A stretch of 64,000 nt of DNA, taken from positions 1-64,000 of IMG/VR virus record IMGVR_UViG_3300046328_000221; one strand, 5' to 3'. Source of the stretch: a virus. Below the pieces are notes generated by a model. The model saw only the letters and a list, made by a program, of their open reading frames with translations, was not told the DNA's origin and did no database searches. The position numbers and the translations under genes were made by a program. Positions 26,561 through 35,793 of the stretch are shown in pieces (the first letter of the stretch is position 1; every line of letters starts with the position of its first letter).

Positions 26561-28990
26561 ATGGCAACAGTAAATAAAGACTTTAGACTCAAAAATGGTC
26601 TGGTAGTAGGAGGACTAACCACTTCTGGTGTGGTGCTTACAAACTCTACTGGACAGATCTCAAGTATTGCAACACTTGGTAATTCTTACCTAACAAATTC
26701 AAGCCTCACAGTTAATGGAACATCGATTGCTCTAGGATCATCTGCGACCATTACTGCAAATACTACAAACTCGTTAGTAATTAAGGCAGATTCTGGAACC
26801 ACTGAAGGAACAGATTTATATACCTTTAACGGTTCTGCAGCAAAAACACTAAATTTTATTGCTGGTACTGGAATTAGCATTTCAAAGGCATCTGGATCAT
26901 TAACAATTAATGCTACAAGTGCAGGAACGGTAACATCAGTAACTGGAACTTCTCCAGTAGTATCCTCTGGTGGATCTACCCCTGCAATTTCTCTTGCTTC
27001 TGGATATGGAGATACTCAAAATCCTTTTGCATCTAAGACTGCAAACTATTTCTTAGCTGCTCCAAATGGATCTGCTGGTTCACCAGTATTCCGTGCAATT
27101 GTTGCTGCTGATATTCCAACTCTTAACCAGAATACAACTGGTTCAGCTGGATCGGTAGCAAACTCTCTTACAATTGGAACTGGTCTTTCAGGAACATCTT
27201 ATAATGGTTCTTCTGCCGTCACAATTGCTGCAGTGTCTGGATCAACATCTGTTGCAGGTATTCTACAGCTTACAGATAGCACTTCTTCTACAAGCACTAC
27301 TACTGCTGCTACACCAAACAGCGTAAAAACTGCCTATGACCTAGCAAATGCTGCAGTTCCAAAGTCTGGTGGAACCATGACTGGTACACTAACACTTTCT
27401 GCAGATCCTACATCAGCAATGCATGCTGCTACTAAGCAGTATGTTGATGGAGTAGCTCAAGGTGTAAATGCTCACGATGCTGTTCAGTATGCAACTACAG
27501 GAACAATTGCTGGTGCCTATACAGCAGGATCTGCAGGTGCTGATGGCGGTACTGGTGTTGGAGCAACAATTACTTACACATCAACAGGAACAACCACACT
27601 TGATAGCGGAGCTTCTCCACTAGCACTTAATGATCGTGTTCTTGTTAAAGATGGTATAACTGCTGATCCTGGAACTGGTTCAAAAGCTAACGGTATTTAC
27701 TATGTAAGTACCGCTGGTGCTACTGGTGTAGCTACAGTTCTTACCCGTGCACTAGACTACGATAACTCCATTGCTGGAGATATTATGACTGGTGACTTGG
27801 TCTATGTTATTGCTGGATCATCAAATGGAGGAATTCAGTACTTGATGAATGTTTCAGGTACTGCAACTACACCAGCTAAGGGTATTAAGATTGATACAGA
27901 CTCAATTACCTTTACACAGTTCTCTGGAGCAACATCAACACTTGCTGGTAACGGTCTTGTTGCTACTGGTAATACATTCAACGTTGTTGGAACTGCAAAT
28001 AGAATTTCTGTCACATCAGACGCTATTGACATTGCATCAACATATGTTGGTCAATCAACCATTACTACATTGGGAACAGTTGCTACTGGTACATGGAATG
28101 CTACAACTATCGGTACAACAAAGGGTGGTACAGGACTAACATCATTCACATCTGGTGGAGCAGTATATGCCACATCTACATCAGCACTTACTACTGGAAC
28201 ACTTCCTGTAGCATCTGGTGGTACTGGAATTACATCATTTGGTACTGGAGTAGCAACTGCTCTTGGAAATAACACAGGTGGAGCTGGTGGTCTAGTAACC
28301 TTCAGCGGTGCCATGGGAACTCCAACATCAATTACATTAACTAATGGAACAGGACTTCCAGTAGCAACTGGTATTTCTGGTCTTGGAACTGGTGTTGCTA
28401 CTGCTCTAGCAGTCAACGTAGGTTCTTCAGGTGCAGTAGTTGTAAATGGTGGAGCATTGGGAACTCCTTCAGGTGGTACACTTACAAATGCAACTGGCCT
28501 ACCAGTAGCAACTGGTATTAGTGGACTAGGAACTGGAGTTGCCACATTCCTTGCAACACCATCATCTGCTAACCTTGCATCCGCAGTAACAGATGAAACT
28601 GGTACTGGTGCTCTTGTATTTGCTGGCAGCCCAGCTCTAACTGGAACAGTAACTCTAAATGCTATTGCAGGTCAAGTTACAGCATCTGGAAGCACTACAG
28701 GAACAACCGCTCTTACTCTATCAACAGTATACTCATCATCAACATATACTGGTGGGGAGTTCTTGGTCAAGGCTGTTAATGGGTCAAATATTGAAATCAT
28801 AAAGGTTCTAGTAATTTCTGATGGAACTAATTTCTATGTAACTCAGTATGGAGATGTATCAATTAGCTCATCTCTAGTAGATGTTGACTTCTCATATTCA
28901 ACTGCAAATGTTGATATGGTAGTTACTCCAGTAGCAGGATCTACAGGAACAACATCTGTAAAGGTATCTGGAACTCTAATAGCTGCCTAG
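26561..28990 (+). CDS. large tail fibre protein (809 aa)
   Basis: AAGGAG ribosome site. N-terminus NKDFRLKNGLVVGGLTTSGV as in the fibre at 15951. The shaft holds repeats such as ATGLPVATGISGLGTGVAT (twice) and AAxxAVPKSGGTMTGTLTL ... AATKQYVDG, a motif widespread in phage fibres. A central globular insert (about 305-480) contains DRVLVKDG and a YxVxxAG-type block. The C-terminal domain is shared with the 148-aa protein upstream. Followed by a terminator. Role in adsorption inferred. Confidence 0.8.
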   Translation: MATVNKDFRLKNGLVVGGLTTSGVVLTNSTGQISSIATLGNSYLTNSSLTVNGTSIALGSSATITANTTNSLVIKADSGTTEGTDLYTFNGSAAKTLNFIAGTGISISKASGSLTINATSAGTVTSVTGTSPVVSSGGSTPAISLASGYGDTQNPFASKTANYFLAAPNGSAGSPVFRAIVAADIPTLNQNTTGSAGSVANSLTIGTGLSGTSYNGSSAVTIAAVSGSTSVAGILQLTDSTSSTSTTTAATPNSVKTAYDLANAAVPKSGGTMTGTLTLSADPTSAMHAATKQYVDGVAQGVNAHDAVQYATTGTIAGAYTAGSAGADGGTGVGATITYTSTGTTTLDSGASPLALNDRVLVKDGITADPGTGSKANGIYYVSTAGATGVATVLTRALDYDNSIAGDIMTGDLVYVIAGSSNGGIQYLMNVSGTATTPAKGIKIDTDSITFTQFSGATSTLAGNGLVATGNTFNVVGTANRISVTSDAIDIASTYVGQSTITTLGTVATGTWNATTIGTTKGGTGLTSFTSGGAVYATSTSALTTGTLPVASGGTGITSFGTGVATALGNNTGGAGGLVTFSGAMGTPTSITLTNGTGLPVATGISGLGTGVATALAVNVGSSGAVVVNGGALGTPSGGTLTNATGLPVATGISGLGTGVATFLATPSSANLASAVTDETGTGALVFAGSPALTGTVTLNAIAGQVTASGSTTGTTALTLSTVYSSSTYTGGEFLVKAVNGSNIEIIKVLVISDGTNFYVTQYGDVSISSSLVDVDFSYSTANVDMVVTPVAGSTGTTSVKVSGTLIAA

Positions 28991-29003
28991 TATTAAAACT
29001 AAT

Positions 29004-29034
29004 GCCCCTCCTGAAATATGGAGGGGTATTTTTT
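29004..29034 (+). terminator. intrinsic terminator after the fibre operon
   Basis: CCCCTCC (29005-29011), 8-nt loop, GGAGGGG (29020-29026), TATTTTTTAT. Confidence 0.9.
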
Positions 29035-29067
29035 ATATTTATACTTTTAAAAACATGCTCAATATGC

Positions 29068-29073
29068 TATAAT
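29068..29073 (+). promoter_or_regulatory. extended -10 promoter
   Basis: TGCTATAAT; the gene at 29106 follows with a GAAAGG ribosome site, so this is a leadered message. Confidence 0.65.
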
Positions 29074-29105
29074 AAACATACACATATCATAGAAAGGCGA
29101 TCAAT

Positions 29106-29342
29106 ATGTCAAACTTTGACTTTGGATCACTACTATCAGTAGAACAGAAGAAGAATCTTCTAGAGAACCGTATCACTCAGTTTGCTGCAGATGCTTACCA
29201 GGCATCTCTAAATTCAGAAACAATTCAGAAGGTAAATCCTGAAAGCGAAGAGCTTCCTAAGATTGAGGAATCTTTAAAACTGCTTGAGGCTGCAATTAAA
29301 ACTCACCAAAAAGCACTATCAGAACTTCCTGCAACTGAATAA
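29106..29342 (+). CDS. small helical protein (78 aa)
   Basis: MSNFDFGSLLSVEQKKNLLE, then a long coiled-coil-like helix (about 45-75). Single-gene unit between a promoter and a terminator just before the head genes. Not recognised; possibly a head assembly factor by position. Confidence 0.65.
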   Translation: MSNFDFGSLLSVEQKKNLLENRITQFAADAYQASLNSETIQKVNPESEELPKIEESLKLLEAAIKTHQKALSELPATE

Positions 29343-29356
29343 TTCTAAATAAATCT

Positions 29357-29399
29357 AATAGGCAAACAGGATAAAACTTGTTTGTCTATTATTTTTTTA
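29357..29399 (+). terminator. intrinsic terminator
   Basis: AATAGGCAAACA pairs with TGTTTGTCTATT (12 positions including one G-T pair), followed by ATTTTTTT. Confidence 0.85.
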
Positions 29400-29433
29400 T
29401 GGTAATTGTAATAATAGTTTTTTGATAATGTGG

Positions 29434-29439
29434 TATACT
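29434..29439 (+). promoter_or_regulatory. extended -10 promoter of the head gene cluster
   Basis: TGGTATACT; an ATG lies 7 nt downstream at 29447. Confidence 0.7.
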
Positions 29440-29446
29440 TATGGTT

Positions 29447-29848
29447 ATGAATATGGATAATTTGCCACTTTTCGGTCAAGAAGAACCAAGAATGCCTGGA
29501 CAAATAGGTAAAACAAAGATACAGGTCATTGAAGAAGCATTCTCAAATGCTGGAATCTATGTTTGGAAAACTACATCTGGTAAAGTATTCACTGACGGAG
29601 ATGGGAATGCATTGAGCATTGAGTCAATGAAGGGTGATCAGTCCAAGATTCAAGAACTTAAAGATGCTGCAAAATATTGGGGTGCTCCAGAAGGAGAGCC
29701 AATGTTCTTCGCAAATGTGAGAAAAATCTCTGATGAAGAGTATAGTGAGCAGCAAGATAGAATGGCACAGGGACTAATCCCAAGCATGAATGACCTAGGT
29801 GCTGTTATGGCTGCTAAGAAGACATTGGAGATGTACGGCGATGAGTAA
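29447..29848 (+). CDS. conserved protein upstream of portal (133 aa)
   Basis: MNMDNLPLFGQEEPRMPGQI then KIQVIEEAFSNAGIYVWKTT. ATGs at 29441, 29447 and 29453 are all in frame; 29447 is favoured by the promoter distance. Overlaps the portal start by 8 nt. I have seen comparable short proteins before actinophage portals, without known function. Confidence 0.65.
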   Translation: MNMDNLPLFGQEEPRMPGQIGKTKIQVIEEAFSNAGIYVWKTTSGKVFTDGDGNALSIESMKGDQSKIQELKDAAKYWGAPEGEPMFFANVRKISDEEYSEQQDRMAQGLIPSMNDLGAVMAAKKTLEMYGDE

Positions 29849-31445
29849 TATTGAAAAGATCTATACACCAGCTAGAATTGATGAAGCTGTTGTTGCTGAA
29901 AATCCATTTAAAGATTCTGATCCATTTATTAAAAACTGGGAAGATCTAAAATCTCTTAATGGGCTAGATAACAACTTTAAGCGTCGTGCTGCACGTATCT
30001 CAAAGATGACATACTCAGATGGATACCTTGATTCAGCTCACGCAGTTCAGTCATCAACTTCGGGGGACTCAAAGTCAAAGGCATTGAATCCAGGAACAAT
30101 ATACAGAAATGCCTATGGACTATTTGATGTAATTACTCCACCATATAACCTATATGAACTTGCAAGCTACTATGATACTTCATTTGCTAACCACGCAGCT
30201 ATTGATGCAAAGGTAGAAAATACTGTTGGCCTAGGATATGATTTTGTTGTATCTGACAGAACAACTCTAAAACTAGAATCTTCAGCAGATCCAGAAGCGG
30301 TAGGTCGTGCACGTAATCGTATTGAAAGACTAAAGATCCAGCTTCGTGATTGGCTAGAAAATCTTAATCAGGATGAGAGCTTTACCAGTATTATGGAAAA
30401 GGTCTTCACTGATGTTCACTCAGTAGGAAATGGATATATTGAAATTGGTAGAACCTTAACTGGTGATATTGGTTACATTGGTCACATTCCTGCTACAACA
30501 ATTCGTGTACGTCGTATGCGAGATGGGTTCGTTCAGATCATTGCGAATAAGGTTGTTTACTTCCGCAATTTTGGAGCAAAGAATCCAAACCCTGTTACAA
30601 CTGATAATCGCCCAAATGAAATTATCCACATTAAAGAATATTCACCTCTAAACACATTCTATGGAGTTCCAGATGTTATTGCTGCGATGCCATCATTACT
30701 CGGAGATGCTCTGGCATCACAGTATAACATTGACTATTTCACCAACAAGGCTGTTCCACGTTACATTGTAACTCTTAAGGGTGCACAACTTACATCAGAA
30801 GCAGAAGATAAACTATTTAGATTCTTGCAGACTGGACTAAAGGGTCAAAATCACCGTACACTTTATATTCCACTTCCTGGTGATTCAGATACAAATAAGG
30901 TTGAGTTCAAGATGGACCCAATTGAAAGTGGAATCCAAGAAGGATCATTTAAGGAATATAGAAAGCAGAATCGTGACGACATCCTAGTTGCTCACCAGGT
31001 ACCGCTTTCAAAGCTTGGTGGATCAGACTCTTCTCAGATTGCTGCTTCTCTTGCACAAGATCGTACATTTAAAGAGCAGGTTGCTAGACCAGCACAACGT
31101 AATCTTGAAAAGATTCTAAACAAGATCTTCCGTGAGAAGACAGATGTTGTAGAGCTTAAGTTTAATGAGCTTACACTTACAGACGAACTTGCACAATCTC
31201 AGATTCTTACTAACTATGTTAAGAATCAGATTATGGTTCCTAATGAGGCTCGTGCTATTATTAATCTTCCAGAAAGAAGCGATGGGGATAGCCCAGTAGT
31301 CCCAACAGCTAGACAGGCTGCAGACTCAAATGCTAACAACCAACAGAACAGATCAAGAGATGCTCAACGCCAACAGGCTCAGGCTGACAATACTGCAACA
31401 GTTTCTGGTAGGAATCCAAAAGGAGAGGGTAGATCTTCAAACTAA
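29841..31445 (+). CDS. portal protein (534 aa)
   Basis: Dodecameric head vertex channel. Recognisable PBSX/HK97-type blocks: NPGTIYRNAYGLFDVITPPY, YIEIGRTLTGDIGYIGHIPA, IHIKEYSPLNTFYGVPDVIA (about 255-275), YFTNKAVPRYIV and DILVAHQVPLSKLG with a long C-terminal helix region. Tail of about 50 residues is Gln/Asn-rich and probably disordered. I start at the ATG overlapping the previous stop (ATGAGTAA) rather than at 29799. Next to protease and capsid, as expected. Confidence 0.9.
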   Translation: MSNIEKIYTPARIDEAVVAENPFKDSDPFIKNWEDLKSLNGLDNNFKRRAARISKMTYSDGYLDSAHAVQSSTSGDSKSKALNPGTIYRNAYGLFDVITPPYNLYELASYYDTSFANHAAIDAKVENTVGLGYDFVVSDRTTLKLESSADPEAVGRARNRIERLKIQLRDWLENLNQDESFTSIMEKVFTDVHSVGNGYIEIGRTLTGDIGYIGHIPATTIRVRRMRDGFVQIIANKVVYFRNFGAKNPNPVTTDNRPNEIIHIKEYSPLNTFYGVPDVIAAMPSLLGDALASQYNIDYFTNKAVPRYIVTLKGAQLTSEAEDKLFRFLQTGLKGQNHRTLYIPLPGDSDTNKVEFKMDPIESGIQEGSFKEYRKQNRDDILVAHQVPLSKLGGSDSSQIAASLAQDRTFKEQVARPAQRNLEKILNKIFREKTDVVELKFNELTLTDELAQSQILTNYVKNQIMVPNEARAIINLPERSDGDSPVVPTARQAADSNANNQQNRSRDAQRQQAQADNTATVSGRNPKGEGRSSN

Positions 31446-31485
31446 CAATTTTACCACTAAATTGTAACATTTGTAAAAAAGGGTC

Positions 31486-31491
31486 TATAAT
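31486..31491 (+). promoter_or_regulatory. -10 promoter before the protease gene
   Basis: TATAAT with 9 nt to the ATG. A weak hairpin ACAATTT/AAATTGT (31445-31465) ends the portal message just upstream. Confidence 0.5.
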
Positions 31492-31500
31492 AATAATAGT

Positions 31501-32751
31501 ATGTCTATATCTAAAGCCCACTGGAATACGGAGGGAGACAATGTTCGTCTCTCTATGCCGTTTAGCAAGGTCGATGCGGAGCGTCGCATCGTCTCTGGTT
31601 TTGCCACACTTGACAACATAGATCGTCAAAAGGATATCGTTACAGCAGAAGCTTCTCTTGAGGCATTCTCAAAGTTTCGTGGTAACATTCGTGAAATGCA
31701 CCAACCACTAGCAGTTGGCAAAATGGTTTCATTCAAAGAAGACAAGTACTTTGACCCTGAGACAAAGAAGTTCTATTCAGGTGTATACGTATCAGCATAT
31801 GTTTCTAAGGGTGCTCAGGACACATGGGAAAAGGTTCTAGATGGAACTCTATCAGGATTCTCTATTGGTGGCAAGATGAACACCTGGGATGACGCATATG
31901 ACGAAAAGATGGATTGTGCAATTCGTGTTATTAAGGCATATGACCTCACAGAACTATCTTTGGTAGATAGCCCAGCAAATCAGTTTGCAAGTATTCTTTC
32001 TGTAGAAAAGGTAAACGGAGTTGATACCCTAAAGGGTGAAGCCGTTGATACTATTATTGAAAATGTTTTCTATGACAAAGACTCTGGTCTTGTAATGTTG
32101 TCAGAAAACGAAGTTGAGGTAAGCCCTACTTCTGGGATACCAATGACTAACATAGGTTTCGTTGAGAAAAATGATAACGAAAAAACAGATATGATAAAGT
32201 TCTTAATTGATAGTGCTAAAGGCATTAACACAGTTGAGATTAATAAGGAGGCAAACACTATGACAGATGAAAACGTAAATGTTGACAATGTTGAAGTCGC
32301 TCCAGAGGCAGATGCCGTAGTTGAAGAAACTACTACAGATGTTGTTGAGAAGTCAGACACAGTCGAGACTTCAGATGCAGCTGAAGAAGTAGTTGTAGAA
32401 ATTCCTGCAACTGAAGAGGTATCTCAGTCAGAAGAAGTAGAAGCTGAAAAAGCTGATGCAATTGCTGACTTAAAGAATACACTTACATCAGCCTTTAGCG
32501 ATATTACTGCAGTAGTTAAATCACTTAGTGAAGAAGTTGCTGCACTAAAGAAGTCAAACGAATTATCAGCTGCAAAACTTGCAGATGCTGAGGGAGACTT
32601 TGAAAATCTTGGAAAGCGTATCGATGCAGTTGAGGCTGATACTGCTTTCCGTAAGTCTGGCGATCTCGGAGAGATTGTACAGGAACCAGCAATGGTTGAA
32701 AAATCAGTATGGGGCGGACGTTTCCTCACAACATCCGATCTACTAAAGTAA
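31501..32751 (+). CDS. prohead protease fused to scaffold (416 aa)
   Basis: Residues about 15-160 fit the HK97 gp4/XkdF-type prohead serine protease: VSGFATLDNIDRQKDIV, His67 in REMHQPLAVGK, Ser121 in SGFSIGGKM and Glu151 in LTELSLVDSPAN. The spacing suits a His-Ser-Glu triad. From about 250 the sequence is acidic and coiled-coil (ALKKSNELSAAK), as expected of a scaffold (delta) domain. An internal ribosome site and in-frame ATG separate the two parts. Processes capsid and scaffold during head maturation. Confidence 0.85.
   Translation: MSISKAHWNTEGDNVRLSMPFSKVDAERRIVSGFATLDNIDRQKDIVTAEASLEAFSKFRGNIREMHQPLAVGKMVSFKEDKYFDPETKKFYSGVYVSAYVSKGAQDTWEKVLDGTLSGFSIGGKMNTWDDAYDEKMDCAIRVIKAYDLTELSLVDSPANQFASILSVEKVNGVDTLKGEAVDTIIENVFYDKDSGLVMLSENEVEVSPTSGIPMTNIGFVEKNDNEKTDMIKFLIDSAKGINTVEINKEANTMTDENVNVDNVEVAPEADAVVEETTTDVVEKSDTVETSDAAEEVVVEIPATEEVSQSEEVEAEKADAIADLKNTLTSAFSDITAVVKSLSEEVAALKKSNELSAAKLADAEGDFENLGKRIDAVEADTAFRKSGDLGEIVQEPAMVEKSVWGGRFLTTSDLLK
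32260..32751 (+). CDS. putative in-frame scaffold protein from internal start (163 aa)
   Basis: ATG at 32260 is codon 254 of the protease frame and is preceded by AAGGAGG at the ideal distance of 7 nt. The product (MTDENVNVDNVEVAPEADAV onward) is acidic and coiled-coil, the properties of a scaffolding protein. The arrangement is the same as lambda C/Nu3, where the scaffold is made from an internal start. Inferred, not proven. Confidence 0.6.
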   Translation: MTDENVNVDNVEVAPEADAVVEETTTDVVEKSDTVETSDAAEEVVVEIPATEEVSQSEEVEAEKADAIADLKNTLTSAFSDITAVVKSLSEEVAALKKSNELSAAKLADAEGDFENLGKRIDAVEADTAFRKSGDLGEIVQEPAMVEKSVWGGRFLTTSDLLK

Positions 32752-32780
32752 ATCAAAAGAATCACTTGGAGGTGAAAATA

Positions 32781-33875
32781 ATGTCGGAAGAAATAATCAA
32801 AAACAATCCTGCTCCAACCAGCTATCCTAATGCGGATGGTGGTTTTGCTGCAGGTGGTATTGGGGGAGTTGACTCTCCAGCCTTTGCGTTCCTGGGAAAT
32901 ACAGCAACAGCAGAGTTCGGAGAAACTAGCGGTCCAAACGCAGTTAACCCATCATTTACCGAAAGCCCAAATTACCCAGGTGCTGGTATCCTACGTCCTG
33001 ATCAAGCTCGTCGTTTTATCGACTATGTTTGGGATGCTACCACACTTGCTAATGATGGTCGTCGTGTAACAATGCGAGCTAACACAATGGAACTTGAGAA
33101 AGTTAACGTTGGAGAGCGTGTTGTACGTGCTGCAAATCAGGGTGATGCATCATTCACAAACGCTGGAGCAACTTTCAGCAAGGTAGAGCTTACCACAAAG
33201 AAGCTACGCCTTGACTGGGAAGTTTCAGCAGAAGCACTAGAAGACAACATTGAAGGTGGTGCTCTTGAGGATCACATAGTACGTCTTATGACTACTGCTT
33301 TTGGTAATGACATCGAAGATCTAGCGATCAACGGTGACACCGATTCAGCAGATGCGTTCCTTGGCATCATGGACGGTTTCAACAAGAAGATTGCAGCAGA
33401 TGGTTTCGGTAACGAAGCTGTTGTATCTGCAGGTTCAAACTGGACCGTAGAAGACATGCAGAAGCTTATCCTTGCCTTGCCTCGCCGTTACCGTGCGATT
33501 CAGTCAGGACTTAAGTTCTATGCAGGATCAGACACATTTGCTAACATCGTAAAGAACAACGGTACCGTATTTGATTCAATTGGATCAACTGAGGCTGCTC
33601 GTGGATCATACCTTGGAGGAATCGATCAGACTTTCGGAAACGCTCGTCAGACTCGTGTTCTAGGTATTCCAGTTCTAGAGGTTCCTTACTACCCTGCGGA
33701 TTATGTAGACCTTACATTCCCACAGAACCGCATCTGGGGCTTCCAGCGTGACATCACTGTAAACCGCTTCTATGTTCCTAAGAAGGACACAATTGAGTAC
33801 ACCGTATTCGTACGTTTTGGTATCAATTGGGAAGAGCAGGATGCAGTTGCATGGGCAGCAAAGCCAGCTTCATAA
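32781..33875 (+). CDS. major capsid protein, HK97 fold (364 aa)
   Basis: GGAGG ribosome site before 32781. LRPDQARRFIDYVWDATTLA (about 72-91), then ELTTKKLRLDWEVSAEALED and GALEDHIVRLMTTAFGNDIED match the N-arm, E-loop and spine helix of HK97-like capsids of long-tailed actinophages. FYVPKKDTIEYTVFVRFGIN near the end is the P-domain strand region. More GC-rich and codon-biased than its neighbours, as expected of a highly expressed gene. Followed by a terminator. Confidence 0.92.
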   Translation: MSEEIIKNNPAPTSYPNADGGFAAGGIGGVDSPAFAFLGNTATAEFGETSGPNAVNPSFTESPNYPGAGILRPDQARRFIDYVWDATTLANDGRRVTMRANTMELEKVNVGERVVRAANQGDASFTNAGATFSKVELTTKKLRLDWEVSAEALEDNIEGGALEDHIVRLMTTAFGNDIEDLAINGDTDSADAFLGIMDGFNKKIAADGFGNEAVVSAGSNWTVEDMQKLILALPRRYRAIQSGLKFYAGSDTFANIVKNNGTVFDSIGSTEAARGSYLGGIDQTFGNARQTRVLGIPVLEVPYYPADYVDLTFPQNRIWGFQRDITVNRFYVPKKDTIEYTVFVRFGINWEEQDAVAWAAKPAS

Positions 33876-33899
33876 TTTGAAGTAGGTAACACCCTTTGA

Positions 33900-33932
33900 G
33901 GGGGGCAGGACTAACCTCCTGCTCCCCTTTAT
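33900..33932 (+). terminator. intrinsic terminator after the capsid gene
   Basis: GGGGGCAGGA, loop CTAACC, TCCTGCTCCCC, then TTTATTAATT. Confidence 0.85.
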
Positions 33933-33944
33933 TAATTAATCTGT

Positions 33945-33950
33945 TATAAT
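33945..33950 (+). promoter_or_regulatory. extended -10 promoter of the connector operon
   Basis: TGTTATAAT; AAGGAGG ribosome site follows before 33972. Confidence 0.7.
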
Positions 33951-33971
33951 ATTACTTAAGGAGGCATAACT

Positions 33972-34418
33972 ATGTCAGAAAAAAATGAGATTGAAACATC
34001 ATTAGATTTTCTACCAGAAGGAGAAGTCCTTGTCCCAGAAGAAGTTCTAGAAGAACTGTCTAAGATTGTAGAAAATACCGATAAGCCAGTTGAGGCTAAA
34101 GAATCAGAAGTTAATGAAAACGTTATTTCGCTAGAGAAGCCAGAAGTTACTGGCCCAGGTCTTGCTCCAGTGGCATCAGGTGCTATTGGAAGTACACAGG
34201 TAAAGGCACGTCCAAAGCCAGAGTCAAAGACAAAGGCAAAGAAAGCTGATGTAGAGAAGGTTGCTATTCATTCTAGTCGCAATGTGACTTGGGATGGCGT
34301 TGGTAAGGTAAACATTGGCTACAACATTGTTACTGAAGATCAAGCAGCAAAGTGGCTAGAAAGAAACCACATTAGACTTGCAACACCAGAAGAAGTTGCC
34401 AAGGAGTTTATCCAATAA
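33972..34418 (+). CDS. conserved head-region protein (148 aa)
   Basis: Acidic N-terminal half, Lys-rich linker (KARPKPESKTKAKKA), and a compact C-terminal domain SRNVTWDGVGKVNIGYNIV ... KWLERNHIRLATPEEVAKEF, which I know from actinophage genes between capsid and connector. Possibly a decoration or connector accessory protein. TAATG coupling onward. Confidence 0.7.
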   Translation: MSEKNEIETSLDFLPEGEVLVPEEVLEELSKIVENTDKPVEAKESEVNENVISLEKPEVTGPGLAPVASGAIGSTQVKARPKPESKTKAKKADVEKVAIHSSRNVTWDGVGKVNIGYNIVTEDQAAKWLERNHIRLATPEEVAKEFIQ

Positions 34419-35347
34419 TGGAAATCCTAAGAGTTCCACCATATCCAATTATAACAACCTGGGATGTCCCAGAGGCAAACCATGCATATACAATTTATAT
34501 TGAAGATGTGGTGGATCACTCTTATGAAACACTAGACGTTATCTCATCAGGCGGATCAACCGTTGACTATATTCTTCCACGAGCAAAGGTTCAGTTTGAC
34601 CGTGATTTTGTTTTTAGAATTCACGATACAGATATTAATGGAGAAATCGTTGTAGATTCAAACCTAACAGTTTATCGTCCATATGTAGATCCAAACACTC
34701 TTGGAACAACAGCTTCAGAAATAGCAGAATATAAAAAATTAGAGATAGTCGCTAGATCAATTATTGACTCATATCTTGGAAATGACTCAGCCAATGGAGA
34801 GGGTTTCTATAACCACAAGCTGGTCCTTCAGACAGTTGGACAAGGAACTGACTATATTCCAATGTGGCATAATCCAAAGAAGATTCTAAAGGCGTATGAG
34901 AATAACGTTCTTGTGTATGACTCAGAAACTCCAGAAACAAACATCTATACATATGTAATCTCACCAGATAACTCTGCAATTATGCGATATGAGGCTGACC
35001 TTTATAATAGGCTTGAGCAAGCTCCAGCTAGAGTTCCTGCAGGGACTGGAGATCTGGGGTATTATGGAAGAGCTGGAGCAACATTCCCAAGAGGAAATGA
35101 CTATACTTTTGTCCTTGATGTAGGATACAAAGCAATTCCACCAGATGTAGAAATAGCAACAACCATGCTAATTGATGATCTTAAGTGTGGAAGAAATGAC
35201 TATTACAATAGATTTGTTACTCAATACAGCACAGACCAATTCGATATTAAGTTTAGTGCACAAATGTTAGAGGGTACGGGGAATATGGTAGTAGATAAGA
35301 TTCTTAATGGATATAAGGGATCTGTTATCAAACCAGGATTGATCTAA
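34418..35347 (+). CDS. head-tail connector / adaptor (309 aa)
   Basis: A beta-rich N-terminal domain of about 90 residues (VPPYPIITTWDVPEANHAYT) precedes a helical gp6/gp15-like adaptor part: KLEIVARSIIDSYLG, ... PPDVEIATTMLIDDLKCGRND. The helical part is the usual adaptor that docks under the portal. The N-terminal addition is common in this phage group. First of four coupled neck genes. Confidence 0.7.
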   Translation: MEILRVPPYPIITTWDVPEANHAYTIYIEDVVDHSYETLDVISSGGSTVDYILPRAKVQFDRDFVFRIHDTDINGEIVVDSNLTVYRPYVDPNTLGTTASEIAEYKKLEIVARSIIDSYLGNDSANGEGFYNHKLVLQTVGQGTDYIPMWHNPKKILKAYENNVLVYDSETPETNIYTYVISPDNSAIMRYEADLYNRLEQAPARVPAGTGDLGYYGRAGATFPRGNDYTFVLDVGYKAIPPDVEIATTMLIDDLKCGRNDYYNRFVTQYSTDQFDIKFSAQMLEGTGNMVVDKILNGYKGSVIKPGLI

Positions 35348-35793
35348 TGATATGCGAAACCACAGACTTTATGTACCCACTCCTTGCGGATATTTACTAT
35401 CCAATAGTTGAGCAAGGTGGATTTGGCAATATCAAAAAGCAATGGATTCTTGACAGAACCGTTGCCTGCTCATTTAATCCAGCTGGTAGAAAATTTAAGC
35501 AAGACCTTCAGATTAATCCAAATATTACACTAGACAATATCCTTGTTGGTAGAACAAGATCTGATATCCTATCTTCAAATCGTGAAGATCTAAATGCTAT
35601 GACTAATGTTATTATTACAAATATTCGTGATAGATTTGGTAATAGGATCTATAATGAGTCATCTGGTATCCGTAAAGGAAAGTCCACAATCTTTGAAATT
35701 TCAACCTTTAGTCCAATTGTTGGAGCCTTTGGCTCAACAGAATACTACAAGATTGTCCTAGCTCGTTCAGAAAACCAGGGTGCTGATATTTAA
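35347..35793 (+). CDS. head closure / stopper protein (148 aa)
   Basis: CETTDFMYPLLADIYYPIVE then KQWILDRTVACSFNPAGRKF. Size, beta-rich composition and position between adaptor and gp10-like protein indicate the head closure (stopper) protein. TAATG couplings on both sides. Confidence 0.65.
   Translation: MICETTDFMYPLLADIYYPIVEQGGFGNIKKQWILDRTVACSFNPAGRKFKQDLQINPNITLDNILVGRTRSDILSSNREDLNAMTNVIITNIRDRFGNRIYNESSGIRKGKSTIFEISTFSPIVGAFGSTEYYKIVLARSENQGADI

Noticed and set aside
28051-28545. Minus-strand 164-residue frame rich in Pro and Val
   Set aside because: Mirror image of the repeated fibre codons in the 26561-28990 gene; low complexity and no start signals.
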